Assembly: GCA_910578815.1 (NCBI GenBank)
Contig: CAJTSE010000002.1
Span: forward strand, 94,603 to 158,602
Length of the DNA: 64,000 nt
Source of the DNA: an uncultured Acetatifactor sp.
Lineage (GTDB): Bacteria; Bacillota; Clostridia; Lachnospirales; Lachnospiraceae
Reading direction: 5' to 3'
The number at the start of each line of letters is the position of its first letter. Position 1 is the stretch's first letter. This document shows positions 44,806 through 53,748 of the stretch, in pieces. The notes under the pieces were generated by a model that saw only the letters and a list, made by a program, of their open reading frames with translations, did not search any database and was not told the DNA's origin. Made by a program: the position numbers and the translations under genes.

Positions 44806-44967
44806 TATTACCTGTCGTTGTTTCTTTTGCAGAAGAAAATCACCCACCATTTCATAAAAACTTCTTTGTTCTTCTGTTTCAGCTTCCAGCACAAGCTGTA
44901 AAGTGTCTTCCGGTTGAAGGGTTTTTATATCTTCATAGGTTTTTTCATACTTTTTCACATCGCACAT
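44779..44967 (-). CDS. Small antitoxin of a zeta-type toxin module
   Basis: A 62-residue, highly charged helical protein (MCDVKKYEKTYEDIKTLQPE, then ETEEQRSFYEMVGDFLLQKK). The ATG has GGAGGTG at good distance. Proteins of this size and character precede zeta-toxin genes in clostridia. Here the toxin gene directly downstream is reduced to its C-terminal stub, so the antitoxin is orphaned. Assignment rests on context and general pattern. Confidence 0.5.
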   Translation of the reverse strand: MCDVKKYEKTYEDIKTLQPEDTLQLVLEAETEEQRSFYEMVGDFLLQKKQRQVIERNRKKVY

Positions 44968-45039
44968 ATCAACACCTCCAATATGAAATCTGCATCAGCT
45001 TAAAATATATTATAACCTATATGGCCTGAAATGTTAATG

Positions 45040-45071
45040 GAAAGAAAACTCCGCAGGAAAACCTGCGGAGT
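45040..45071 (-). terminator. Terminator of the rplM-rpsI operon
   Basis: ACTCCGCAGG (45049-45058) pairs perfectly with CCTGCGGAGT (45062-45071). On the minus strand a TTTTCTTT tract follows. It is 58 bases after the rpsI stop. Confidence 0.85.
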
Positions 45072-45128
45072 AAATATTCTTGAAATCTTGTGTTCTGTTT
45101 GCCTGTTTCAAGAGAAAACTCAATAAAA

Positions 45129-45524
45129 TTATCTCTTGGAGAACTGAGGTGCACGTCTTGCAGCTTTCAAGCCGTACTTCTTTCTCTCCTTCATACGGGA
45201 GTCTCTGGTAAGGAAACCGGCCTTTTTCAATGCAGGTCTGTATTCCGCATCCACCTGAAGCAGTGCCCTTGCAATACCGTGCCTGATTGCACCAGCCTGA
45301 CCCGTATATCCGCCGCCTTTAACATTGACCAGAACATCATACTTTTCAGCTGTCTCGGTCAGAGCCATGGGCTGACGCACAATCACCTTCAGAGTTTCCA
45401 GTCCAAAATAGTCGTCCATACTTCTCTTATTAATGGTAACCTCGCCCTTACCGGGTACCAGATATACCCTGGCGATTGATTTTTTCCTTCTGCCTGTACC
45501 GTAGTATTTTTCAGTCTTAGCCAT
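45129..45524 (-). CDS. rpsI: 30S ribosomal protein S9
   Basis: A 131-residue S9 of the small subunit. It starts [20 protein letters not shown] and ends with the conserved RRAPQFSKR tail, whose last Arg contacts P-site tRNA. Normal length. It starts 21 bases after rplM and shares its promoter; the terminator at 45040-45071 ends the unit. Confidence 0.97.
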   Translation of the reverse strand: MAKTEKYYGTGRRKKSIARVYLVPGKGEVTINKRSMDDYFGLETLKVIVRQPMALTETAEKYDVLVNVKGGGYTGQAGAIRHGIARALLQVDAEYRPALKKAGFLTRDSRMKERKKYGLKAARRAPQFSKR

Positions 45525-45545
45525 TGATTATTCTCCTCCTATCCC

Positions 45546-45974
45546 TTAGAATGCCAGCACTTCAGGCTTCTGTGCAGCATGCGCGTGTTCGGGCCCTGCG
45601 TATACATAAAGCTTGGTGTACATCTGTCTTCCTAAAGGTCCCTTGGGAAGCATTCCCTTCACTGCAAGTTCAATCACTTCCTCAGGCTTTTTGCTCAATT
45701 TTTCTTTCAAGGTAGTTTCCTTCAGACCACCGATATAACCGGAATAATGCTTATACACTTTCTGATCCAGCTTCTTTCCGGTTACCTTAATCTTCTCTGC
45801 ATTGACAACGATCACATAATCGCCTGTGTCCAAGTGAGGAGTAAAAATGGGCTTATGCTTTCCCCTCAAAATCCTGGCAACCTCACTGGCAAGGCGGCCA
45901 AGAGTCATATCTGCAGCATCTACTACATACCACTTTCTTTCAATGGCAGCAGCACTGGGCGTAAATGTTTTCAT
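45546..45974 (-). CDS. rplM: 50S ribosomal protein L13
   Basis: A 142-residue L13, an early-assembly protein of the large subunit. Conserved stretches include [35 protein letters not shown] and [11 protein letters not shown]. The ATG has GGAGGG at ideal distance. It is the first gene of the rplM-rpsI operon, preceded by a perfect consensus promoter and a leader of about 140 bases with a hairpin that may bind L13. Confidence 0.97.
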   Translation of the reverse strand: MKTFTPSAAAIERKWYVVDAADMTLGRLASEVARILRGKHKPIFTPHLDTGDYVIVVNAEKIKVTGKKLDQKVYKHYSGYIGGLKETTLKEKLSKKPEEVIELAVKGMLPKGPLGRQMYTKLYVYAGPEHAHAAQKPEVLAF

Positions 45975-46049
45975 GATATTCCCTCCGTATTACTTTTTCT
46001 TCGAGTTTGATACCGAACCAGTTTCAGCAGCTTCGGCCATTTCGGATGA

Positions 46050-46097
46050 TTTCTATTTTCAGCGCATTACCGGGGCTTTGGTATCTGCGCATAGAAA
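46050..46097 (-). promoter_or_regulatory. Candidate L13 leader hairpin
   Basis: In the rplM 5' leader, TTTCTAT pairs with ATAGAAA (46050-46056 with 46091-46097), and GCGCA pairs with TGCGC inside (46062-46066 with 46086-46090). Autoregulatory leaders upstream of rplM-rpsI are known in Firmicutes; identity as that family is inferred from position and shape. Confidence 0.45.
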
Positions 46098-46116
46098 CAC
46101 TGTCACACATCCATAA

Positions 46117-46145
46117 ATTATATTATACCGCATTCTCTGTGTCAA
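46117..46145 (-). promoter_or_regulatory. Consensus promoter of rplM-rpsI
   Basis: On the minus strand TTGACA (complement of 46140-46145), exactly 17 bases, then TATAAT (complement of 46117-46122). Both boxes match sigma-A consensus at 6/6. Confidence 0.85.
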
Positions 46146-46179
46146 GGTTATTTTAAAATTTTTCGTCGATATTAGATTT

Positions 46180-48360
46180 CTATCTGTTCTCTTCCAGATA
46201 AAGCTGTACTCGGCGGTGTATAATATCCGCTGTTTCTTCCGCGCTTTTATCTCCCTTGTAATATACCTCCGCTTCCTCCGCAATTATCCTTGAAATTTGC
46301 TGTGGCATAAATGGCTGCGGCCTGCAGTTTTCCAGAAACTCCAGATATTCGTCAAGCCAGGTGGATCCGTCCTCTTTCACGTCTAAGGAACGGAACAACA
46401 TATTTTCCGGATTGTCCGAAATACGCATCCTATATCCCTGTATCGGATCATAAAGCACACTGTCACAGATCACATCCATCCTAACGCTGCATCCATCCAC
46501 GGAAAACTGCTTGTCATAGTCCAGCAGATAAGCGAAAAACTTCCCTATTTCATCCTTATGTTCCGAATTTGCATTCACTGCCAGATAGCCATAAGGGTAT
46601 CCGGCGCGGGCATAATTCCCGCTTCCACCTTCCGATGGATAACCCACCAAGTTACAGCCCTCCCCATAGCTTTCCATGATGCCGGAAAAGGATGACAGAT
46701 CAGAAATCCAGCGCCATTCGGCCATCCCCTTTCCCTCTTTCATCAAGTCAATAAATTCCGCTCTGTCCGTCTCTCTGTTATTCTGACCTCTCTTTTTACA
46801 CAACTCCAGGATCCTCATAAATTTTTCACTGTTGAGATAACTGATTCCCTGTTCCAAATCCAGCAGAGACGTATTGTCCGTATCACTCATCAATATATCC
46901 AACAGCGCAGTCCCGGCCAGATCTCCGCCCAAATACCATATCATGATCTCCCAGTCCTCCACGGACTCTGCAGTCTCCAGAAATTCATCCAGACTCCAGC
47001 TTTCTTCCGCCCAGATCCGCTCAGCAGTCATCAGAGATAAAAACTCCACCTGGGGCGTAAATCCTACCATTGTCCCGTCCACAACCCCCAGCTCCAGCGC
47101 TGCCGGAATCATCACCTCTTTTACCTCTTCCGGAATCATCCCTGACAGATCGCAAAGAACCCCTTTCTCTGCCAACAGCTGCAGATCTTCTCTGGTAAGA
47201 TACAATATATCCGGTCCTCTGCCGACTGCCAGCTCCGCAAATATCCGGTTTCTGTAATCCTCATAATATTTTGCCTGCTCTTTTTCCAAGGTAACAGGAA
47301 GGCCCCCTGTCTCACGGGCATAATTACCCGCGCATTTTGCAAAATACCTTGTCGGTTCCCCAAGATCAACCATCCAGGACAGCCTGATCTTCTCATCATA
47401 TGTAATTTCCTCGTCCGTAAGCACATAGGCAAGGGCCTCTCCCTCGTTTATCCTGCACATCACCAGATCACCGTTGTCAGCCATAAACAGCCCCGAATCC
47501 TCGCTGACTGCAACCCCATTCTCATGCAGACAAAAAAGTTCTTCCTTCAAATCCTTTTCCGTATCCCAGCAAATCAGACTGTCTCCTGCCAGACAATACA
47601 AAGCTCCTGCCTCACCAATGCAGAGCGCCCCAGGCTTTTCTCCCTCCAGCCTTCCAAGCTCCTGCCCAGCCTTCTCCCCGCCAAACCAGGTCAAAACAGA
47701 AGTCTGGCCAGCCTCATCCCAGCGGCTGACTACCGTTCTGCCGTCCTGCAGATGGAACGTCCTGATCTCGGAAAATACTTCCACATTCCAGGGATATTCT
47801 TCCTCCTCCGGAAATGGCTCCGTCACCTCCAGCACCTTCCCCTGCATGTCTGTTTTTACCGCAAAATAGAAATTTTCCTCTCCCTTCTTTTCCCACATTT
47901 TAAAGGAAATTTCCCCCTGATCCGTCAGACCGGCAGAACTAATCCAATACTCGTCATGCCCCGGAATCTCCGGCGTCAGCACATACCGCTCCACCTTTTT
48001 CTCTGTGGTCTCATAAATCTGCATACAGACACGCTGTTTCCCCGCGGCTTCGCCCTCATCCGGTATTTCCATCCGAAACATCCAGACCTTGCCATCCATA
48101 AAATCATAAAAGACACTGCTTACTTTATATCCTTCTTCCGGCCTTTGAAAATTTATACTGTTAATCTCCCGCACGTAAAGCGTCTGCTCTTCCCTGCTTA
48201 CCGGCGGCATATCACCGACAGCCCCTGAAACAGCAGAATCTTCGGAGTTTTCAGAGATTCCGTCGAAAGAATGGCCGCCGTTCTCCTTTTCTCCACAGCC
48301 GGCTAACAAAAACAATACCAGCACGAAGGACACTACCGCGCCTATCATCCCTTTTCTCAT
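46180..48360 (-). CDS. Extracellular solute-binding lipoprotein
   Basis: A 726-residue lipoprotein. The signal sequence ends in the lipobox LLAGC (Cys about residue 22). The first 320 residues form a beta-rich region that looks like a repeat or propeller fold (GRTVVSRWDEAG, ALYCLAGDSLICWDTE). The C-terminal half, from about residue 345, is a family 1 solute-binding protein (GPDILYLTREDLQLLAEKGV, GFTPQVEFLSLM, YGYLAVNANSEHKDEIGKFF). No ABC permease or ATPase is adjacent, so it may sense or deliver a sugar to an unlinked transporter. It is a single gene between truA and rplM. Confidence 0.75.
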   Translation of the reverse strand: MRKGMIGAVVSFVLVLFLLAGCGEKENGGHSFDGISENSEDSAVSGAVGDMPPVSREEQTLYVREINSINFQRPEEGYKVSSVFYDFMDGKVWMFRMEIPDEGEAAGKQRVCMQIYETTEKKVERYVLTPEIPGHDEYWISSAGLTDQGEISFKMWEKKGEENFYFAVKTDMQGKVLEVTEPFPEEEEYPWNVEVFSEIRTFHLQDGRTVVSRWDEAGQTSVLTWFGGEKAGQELGRLEGEKPGALCIGEAGALYCLAGDSLICWDTEKDLKEELFCLHENGVAVSEDSGLFMADNGDLVMCRINEGEALAYVLTDEEITYDEKIRLSWMVDLGEPTRYFAKCAGNYARETGGLPVTLEKEQAKYYEDYRNRIFAELAVGRGPDILYLTREDLQLLAEKGVLCDLSGMIPEEVKEVMIPAALELGVVDGTMVGFTPQVEFLSLMTAERIWAEESWSLDEFLETAESVEDWEIMIWYLGGDLAGTALLDILMSDTDNTSLLDLEQGISYLNSEKFMRILELCKKRGQNNRETDRAEFIDLMKEGKGMAEWRWISDLSSFSGIMESYGEGCNLVGYPSEGGSGNYARAGYPYGYLAVNANSEHKDEIGKFFAYLLDYDKQFSVDGCSVRMDVICDSVLYDPIQGYRMRISDNPENMLFRSLDVKEDGSTWLDEYLEFLENCRPQPFMPQQISRIIAEEAEVYYKGDKSAEETADIIHRRVQLYLEENR

Positions 48361-48427
48361 ATATGTTTACTTTCCCCCTATCCGCACAGGCAGCATTATT
48401 TAATCATTGCCGGTTGAAATCAATGTA

Positions 48428-49165
48428 TCAAAAAAACTCATACCTTACCAGCATCAGCCCCCTGGCTGGGGCGGTAGGTCCCGCCGCCGAACGATCACAG
48501 GCCGCCAATATCTCCGCCATGGATTCCGGCGCGCGCTTTCCCTGCCCGACCTCCAGCAGCGTCCCCACGATAATCCTCACCATGTTATACAAAAAGCCGC
48601 TGCCGCAGACTCTGATTACCAGATCGGCTCCCTGTTCCTCCACCAGCACCAGATACAGGATCCTCACCGTACTTTCCACCTGCGCCCCCGCCTGGCAGAA
48701 GCTTTTAAAATCATGTTTTCCCTCCAGGTAAGCCGCCGCCTCACGCATTTTTTCCACATCCAAAGGATGGTAGACAAAATGGGAATACAGCCTTTTTACC
48801 GGCATGGGAAATTCTCCCCTGTAAATCCGATACTCATAGGTTTTTCGACTTTCGCAGTGTCTTGGATGCCAGCTTTTCGAAACCTCTTCCGATTTCTGGA
48901 TGCGAATATCCTCCGGAAGCCTCTGATTCAGGGCATAAGAAATCTTTGAAGAAGCCATGGGGCTCTCCGTATCAAAGACCGCCACATTTCCCAGCGCATG
49001 TACCCCCGCATCTGTCCGGCTGGCCCCGATCACCTGGATCTCTTCCCCAAACAGATCCGACAATGCCTTATTCAGCTCGGCCTCTATGGTATTACCATTG
49101 TCCTGAACCTGCCAGCCGTGATAATTCGTTCCGTCATAGGCTACCGTCAAACGTACTCGCTTCAT
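48428..49165 (-). CDS. truA: tRNA pseudouridine synthase A
   Basis: A 245-residue TruA, which makes pseudouridine at positions 38-40 of tRNA anticodon arms. The catalytic Asp is D52 in GASRTDAGVHALG. Other conserved parts are YDGTNYHGWQ at the N-terminus, NQRLPEDI, RKTYEYRI and GSGFLYNMVRIIVGTL. The ATG at 49165 has GAGAGGTAA upstream; an ATG four codons earlier is the alternative. It follows ecfT by 113 bases, an arrangement common in Firmicutes downstream of rplQ. Confidence 0.94.
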   Translation of the reverse strand: MKRVRLTVAYDGTNYHGWQVQDNGNTIEAELNKALSDLFGEEIQVIGASRTDAGVHALGNVAVFDTESPMASSKISYALNQRLPEDIRIQKSEEVSKSWHPRHCESRKTYEYRIYRGEFPMPVKRLYSHFVYHPLDVEKMREAAAYLEGKHDFKSFCQAGAQVESTVRILYLVLVEEQGADLVIRVCGSGFLYNMVRIIVGTLLEVGQGKRAPESMAEILAACDRSAAGPTAPARGLMLVRYEFF

Positions 49166-49278
49166 ATTACCTCTCATTCCCCGCAGAAAAAGCCGCCGCC
49201 CTCTTCCTAAAACATTATTTTAAGCCATCATTTTCTTCCTCTCAAACGTTCAGATATGTCGCAGCCGAAGACAATCCA

Positions 49279-50094
49279 TCATCCCAAAACCGGCAACTGC
49301 AAACGTCCCAAAAAAATACCGGCCACAAGGTATAGCAGAATACAAAGATACGCAATCCTGTCACGCCCTTTATAAACCAAGGGCTTCATTTTCGTCCTGC
49401 CGCCTCCCCCCCTGTAACAGCGTGCCTCCATCGCCATGGCAAGATCATTAGCCCGCCGGAATGCCGATATAAACAGCGGGACCATCAGCGGCACCAGCGC
49501 CTTGGCCCGGCGGATAAGATTTCCGCTTTCAAAATCCGCGCCTCTGGCTATCTGGGCCTTCATGATCTTATCCGTCTCTTCCATTAAGATAGGAATGAAA
49601 CGCAGAGCAATAGACATCATCATGGCCACCTCATGAACCGGAACACGGAATATTTTTAAAAATCCCAGCCCTTTCTCCATGCCGTCCGTCAGATTGTTGG
49701 GCGTGGTAGTCAGGGTCATGACCGAAGACCCCACCACCAGCAAAATCAGCCGCACTGCCATAGTGCCTGCCGTTTTTAAACCTTCCTTTGTGATCGTCAA
49801 CTTCCATATGGTAACCAGCGGCTCTCCCGGAGTCAGAAACAAATTAAAGGTCACCGTGAGCAAAAGCAGAAACAGGATCGCCCGCATTCCCTTCACCATA
49901 AACCGAAAGGGTACATGGGACAGCCGAATCACCAGGAACAAAAAAAACGCCGCAATCAGATAACCTATAAAATTTTTATAGAAAAACAGAGAGATAATAA
50001 ACAACAGGGTGCCTGCCAGTTTAACCCGCGGATCCAGTCTGTGGATCACCGACTCTGTCTGATAATATTGTCCTAACGTAATATCACGCAGCAT
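49279..50094 (-). CDS. ecfT: ECF transporter transmembrane component EcfT
   Basis: A 271-residue membrane scaffold subunit of the energy-coupling factor vitamin transporter, which links the two ATPases to exchangeable substrate-binding (S) proteins. About five spans are visible. The two cytoplasmic coupling motifs of the family are present as AQIARGADF and AMEARCYRGG, each containing the A-R-G type signature that contacts the ATPases. It begins 2 bases after the ecfA2 stop. No S component is in the window, as usual for group II ECF modules. Confidence 0.93.
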   Translation of the reverse strand: MLRDITLGQYYQTESVIHRLDPRVKLAGTLLFIISLFFYKNFIGYLIAAFFLFLVIRLSHVPFRFMVKGMRAILFLLLLTVTFNLFLTPGEPLVTIWKLTITKEGLKTAGTMAVRLILLVVGSSVMTLTTTPNNLTDGMEKGLGFLKIFRVPVHEVAMMMSIALRFIPILMEETDKIMKAQIARGADFESGNLIRRAKALVPLMVPLFISAFRRANDLAMAMEARCYRGGGGRTKMKPLVYKGRDRIAYLCILLYLVAGIFLGRLQLPVLG

Positions 50095-50096
50095 AC

Positions 50097-50948
50097 TTAT
50101 TTTTCTCCAAAAGCCATCATCACCGCCTCTGCCGCTTCTTCCACGGTAGTGGCGTCCGTATCCACCTGCAGTCCTCTGCTTCGCAGCTCCTGCAGAATGT
50201 ATGTCACCTGAGGGGGCGCAAGGCCCACCTCTTCCAGCTCTTTTCCATGTCGGAAAACCTCTCCCGGCACATCGTCATACATGACTCTTCCTCTGTTCAT
50301 GACGATGATCCGGTCCACATATTCTGCCACGTCCTCCATGCTGTGAGATACCAGAATAACGGTCATGCCCGTCTTTTTCTGAAGATCCCGGATCTGATGC
50401 AGTATTTCCTCCCGCCCTTTGGGATCCAGCCCGGCCGTAGGCTCATCCAGTACCAGCACCTCCGGCTTCATGGCAAGGACACCAGCAATAGCCACCCGCC
50501 TTTTCTGACCGCCCGACAGATCAAAAGGCGATTGGTAAAACAACTCGTCAGGCAGCCCTACCTTACGCAGGGCGTCATATGCCCGAAGCTCCACTTCCTT
50601 TTTATCCAATCCCAGATTCTTCGGTCCAAAACAGACATCCGTAAACACATCTATCTCAAACAGTTGATGCTCCGGATACTGAAATACCAGCCCTACTTTC
50701 CCCCGCAGCTTCTTTCTGTCAAAATCCCTGTCGTAAATGTCCTCGCCGTTAAAATAAATGCTGCCTGAAGAAGCCTTCAGCAATCCGTTCAGATGCTGTA
50801 CCAATGTAGACTTTCCGGAACCAGTATGTCCTATAATGCCGATAAACTGCCCGTCCGGAATCTGCAGGCAGATGTCGTCCAGCGCCTTTACCGCCAGTGG
50901 TGTATCTGCACCATATATATAATTAACATGATCCAATATGATCGACAT
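50097..50948 (-). CDS. ecfA2: ECF transporter ATPase EcfA2
   Basis: A 283-residue ATPase subunit. Walker A is GHTGSGKST, the Q-loop is LVFQYPEHQLFE, the signature is LSGGQKRR, Walker B is VLVLDEPTAGLD, and the switch is VSHSMED. The ATG at 50948 has GGAG six bases upstream; earlier in-frame starts at 50960 and 51017 add residues that do not match the family. It follows ecfA1 after a 151-base spacer and is tightly linked to ecfT. Pairs with EcfA1 to drive uptake of vitamins. Confidence 0.92.
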   Translation of the reverse strand: MSIILDHVNYIYGADTPLAVKALDDICLQIPDGQFIGIIGHTGSGKSTLVQHLNGLLKASSGSIYFNGEDIYDRDFDRKKLRGKVGLVFQYPEHQLFEIDVFTDVCFGPKNLGLDKKEVELRAYDALRKVGLPDELFYQSPFDLSGGQKRRVAIAGVLAMKPEVLVLDEPTAGLDPKGREEILHQIRDLQKKTGMTVILVSHSMEDVAEYVDRIIVMNRGRVMYDDVPGEVFRHGKELEEVGLAPPQVTYILQELRSRGLQVDTDATTVEEAAEAVMMAFGEK

Positions 50949-51099
50949 TTTCTTCTCCATTCCGGAGCATTTTACCCGACGGGGCGGCGCAAACTTCAAA
51001 TTTGCGTCTGCCATCAAGGCTTATTTGTGACGCTCCGGCACAAATTGCCGATTGAAAATAAGGTCATCAGACTTATTTTTCAATCTATTCTCTCCGTTG

Positions 51100-51954
51100 T
51101 CAAAAGCCCTTGGAAAGCAGCGCATCCGCAAGCTCTCTTGCAGTTAATATTCCGTCCGGCAGCCGAATGCCCCGCTTTTGCAGCTCATAAGCAAGAAGCG
51201 TCACCTGAGGTACATCCAGCCTCAGCTCCTGCAATTCCTCTACCTGGGAAAAAATCTCCCTGGGCGTACCCTCCATGGCGATCTTCCCCTTGTCCATAAC
51301 AAACACTCTGTCCGCATGGATGATCTCTTCCATATAATGAGTGATCAAAATCACCGTCACCCTTTCCACATCGTTCAGAGCCCGCACTGCCCGAATAACC
51401 TCCTTACGGCCTTTGGGGTCCAGCATCGCCGTGGGTTCATCCAACACAATACATTTAGGGTGCATGGCCAAAACCCCGGCTATGGAAACTCTCTGCTTCT
51501 GCCCGCCGGAAAGCTTATTGGGAGAGTGCTTGCGAAATTCATACATGCCTACTGCCTTCAGGCTTTCTTCCACCCGCTCCCAGATCTCCTTTGTAGGTAT
51601 GCCCATATTTTCAGGTCCGAAGCCTACATCCTCTTCCACCACCTGCCCGATAATCTGGTTATCCGGATTCTGAAACACCATCCCTGCCGTACGGCGGATT
51701 TCCCATACTTTGCTTTCCTCCGCGGTATTCATGCCGTCCACCCATACCGTACCTTCCGTGGGATACAGTATGGCATTAATATGCTTTGCCAGGGTTGACT
51801 TCCCGGAACCGTTATGCCCCAGAATTGCAATGAATTCACCCTGATTTACATCCAGACTTACCTTGTCCACTGCAGTCGTGATTCCCTCTACATTGCCTTC
51901 TTCATCCCGCCTGATATATTCAAATGTCACATCTTCTGCTTTGACAATCCCCAT
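51100..51954 (-). CDS. ecfA1: ECF transporter ATPase EcfA1
   Basis: A 284-residue ATPase subunit. Walker A is GHNGSGKST, the Q-loop is [12 protein letters not shown], the signature is LSGGQKQR, Walker B is [12 protein letters not shown], and the switch is ITHYMEE. The insertion [12 protein letters not shown] after the first strand is typical of EcfA1. The ATG at 51954 (MGIVKAEDV) fits the family start; a longer form from 51999 is possible. First gene of ecfA1-ecfA2-ecfT-truA. It is separated from rplQ by a decayed transporter gene and a plus-strand peptidase gene. Confidence 0.92.
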   Translation of the reverse strand: MGIVKAEDVTFEYIRRDEEGNVEGITTAVDKVSLDVNQGEFIAILGHNGSGKSTLAKHINAILYPTEGTVWVDGMNTAEESKVWEIRRTAGMVFQNPDNQIIGQVVEEDVGFGPENMGIPTKEIWERVEESLKAVGMYEFRKHSPNKLSGGQKQRVSIAGVLAMHPKCIVLDEPTAMLDPKGRKEVIRAVRALNDVERVTVILITHYMEEIIHADRVFVMDKGKIAMEGTPREIFSQVEELQELRLDVPQVTLLAYELQKRGIRLPDGILTARELADALLSKGF

Positions 51955-52046
51955 ATTTCCGTTATAATCCTTTTCACTTCTCGGCTTTACCGCGCTCATT
52001 CATTATATTAAAATTTTACCCAAATTACAAGATTTTCTTATTCTGA

Positions 52047-52560
52047 CTAAACCTTTCTCCATAATAAATGAAAACCCATAAGCACCGCCAGAAACAAAAG
52101 ATTGCTCACTGTAAAAATCAGAATATATTTCCCCTTGCGGCTGCTTTCCTCCTTCGCCACATACTTGTATGAAATCAGGCTGGCCATGGAAGCAATCAGC
52201 GTCCCCAGCCCACCAAGATTCACACCAATCAGCAGTTCTTCATATGCGTTTGTAAAGCCGGACAGAAGAAGGGCCGCTGGCACATTGCTGATTACCTGGC
52301 TGACGGCAATGGCTGCATATGTTTCCCGGCCAGCTACCGCCCTCTCCAGGAAATCACAAAACGCCGGGATTCTGCCCATATTGCCGATAAAAACGAAAAA
52401 TCCCACAAAAGTCAAAAGCAGGGAATAAGATAAAGATTCTGCGGATTGCCTATCGGCGTCAGCATGCTGCCCAGATTGGCAGCTATCGTACTTTTTATCA
52501 TATGGTCTTTCGTAAACTCTATTATATCTCCCAGCGTCCAAAAAAGCCATTCTCAATCTT
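52047..52560 (-). pseudogene. Anion/citrate-type transporter remnant (frameshifted, 5'-truncated)
   Basis: The last 120 codons encode a membrane region (LLLTFVGFFVFIGNMGRIPA, YAAIAVSQVISNVPAALLL) of the ArsB/SLC13-like ion transporter superfamily. Directly upstream, another frame encodes IAANLGSMLTPIGNPQNLYL, the family's conserved loop. The two frames join only if one T is restored in the run at about 52426-52432. Stops block all frames beyond 52560, so about two thirds of the gene is missing. A 169-residue reading from 52556 exists but its first 40 residues are out of the family's frame. Decayed gene. Confidence 0.7.
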
Positions 52561-52613
52561 TATGTTTCATGTTACAATGACCTTATTCAGGACAGGAGGA
52601 CAGAGAGACAACA

Positions 52614-53666
52614 ATGGATAAAGCCAAAATCATTAAAACCGTCGTATTGCTTGCCGCCATTTCCATAATTGTTGGCGGAATTTTAAGAATGCTCCAGAAA
52701 AATTCCATGAGCCTGGCCGACTATGAAAAATTAAACGGCACAGAAAATGCAAGTACAGGCAGCGACGGTCCAGAAATAGACGAGAATGACAGCTTAGGCG
52801 GCGAGGCTCCAACGGGCGATAGCAAGGGCGACGACGAGACTCCAACGGGCGATAACCAGAAAAATGAAGAAGCTGCAAAGAACAATAGTCAGGAAGATCT
52901 GGAAGGTATAGGGGCAGAAAACCTGCAAAATCCCTCAGAAACGATTACACCTGTTTCTCTTCTGATCGGCGCTTCTTTAAACGGCAGTTCCCAATTAGAG
53001 TACAGAAATACCCATGAAGAAGGATTTTATTACGAACCGATTTCCGACGAGCTTCGTAGGTATATAACAGGCATTTCTTATCCGAGTACACGAACACCGT
53101 CGAATGCTGCCGATTCCGGAGAAGATAACTTCGACGCGGATTTCTCTTCCTCAATCGAAATAACTTTGGACGAGCTGCGATATGTGCATATACTGCATTA
53201 TGATTTTGACGGCAATCCTGCAGAGGGTGAATTAATCTGTAACGAGTATATTGCCCAGGACCTGGTGGAGATATTTTATCAGCTTTATTGTAACGAATAT
53301 CAGCTGGAAAAGGTCCTTCTGATTGACGAATACGATGGAGATGATACCGCCTCCATGGAAGATAACAATACCTCCTGTTTCAACTATCGGACGGTGCCTG
53401 GAAAAGCAAGCCTTTCCAAGCATTCCTACGGCCTTGCCATAGACATCAATCCCCTTTATAATCCTTATATTACTTACAATAAGGACGGCACCATGAATGT
53501 TTCCCCGGCTTCGGGCGAAAGCTATGTGGACCGCACATTAAACTTCCCCTACAAAATTGACGAAGAAGATCTTTGTTATAAGCTGTTTATCAAACATGGC
53601 TTTACCTGGGGCGGCAGCTGGAACCACTCAAAGGACTACCAGCATTTCCAGAAAACAAAACCGTAA
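52614..53666 (+). CDS. M15-type D-Ala-D-Ala carboxypeptidase or L-Ala-D-Glu peptidase
   Basis: A 350-residue membrane-anchored cell-wall peptidase. One span (about residues 9-25) is followed by an acidic, Gly/Asp-rich linker of about 90 residues. The C-terminal half is a peptidase M15C/VanY-like domain with zinc ligands in SKHSYGLAIDIN (His and Asp) and DYQHF (His). The catalytic site is complete. The ATG follows AGGACAGGAGGACAG. It is on the plus strand, opposite to its ribosomal and ecf neighbours, and is followed by a long hairpin terminator. Confidence 0.82.
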   Translation: MDKAKIIKTVVLLAAISIIVGGILRMLQKNSMSLADYEKLNGTENASTGSDGPEIDENDSLGGEAPTGDSKGDDETPTGDNQKNEEAAKNNSQEDLEGIGAENLQNPSETITPVSLLIGASLNGSSQLEYRNTHEEGFYYEPISDELRRYITGISYPSTRTPSNAADSGEDNFDADFSSSIEITLDELRYVHILHYDFDGNPAEGELICNEYIAQDLVEIFYQLYCNEYQLEKVLLIDEYDGDDTASMEDNNTSCFNYRTVPGKASLSKHSYGLAIDINPLYNPYITYNKDGTMNVSPASGESYVDRTLNFPYKIDEEDLCYKLFIKHGFTWGGSWNHSKDYQHFQKTKP

Positions 53667-53673
53667 GCCAAAC

Positions 53674-53718
53674 AGAGGCTGCTGCTTCTCGATTTCAGTC
53701 GATGAAGCAACAGCCTCT
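53674..53718. terminator. Bidirectional terminator between M15 peptidase and rplQ
   Basis: AGAGGCTGCTGCTTC and TGAAGCAACAGCCTCT pair with one mismatch; an inner TCGA/TCGA pairing caps the stem. It lies 7 bases after the peptidase stop and 30 bases after the rplQ stop on the other strand, so it probably serves both. Confidence 0.8.
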
Positions 53719-53748
53719 ATAAAAGTATTCAATATTTTAATATATTAC

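Noticed and set aside
45049..45071. tRNA or small RNA gene near the rpsI 3' end
   Set aside because: The structure is a simple terminator stem with a T tract; no cloverleaf or conserved TPsiC sequence was found here or elsewhere in the window.
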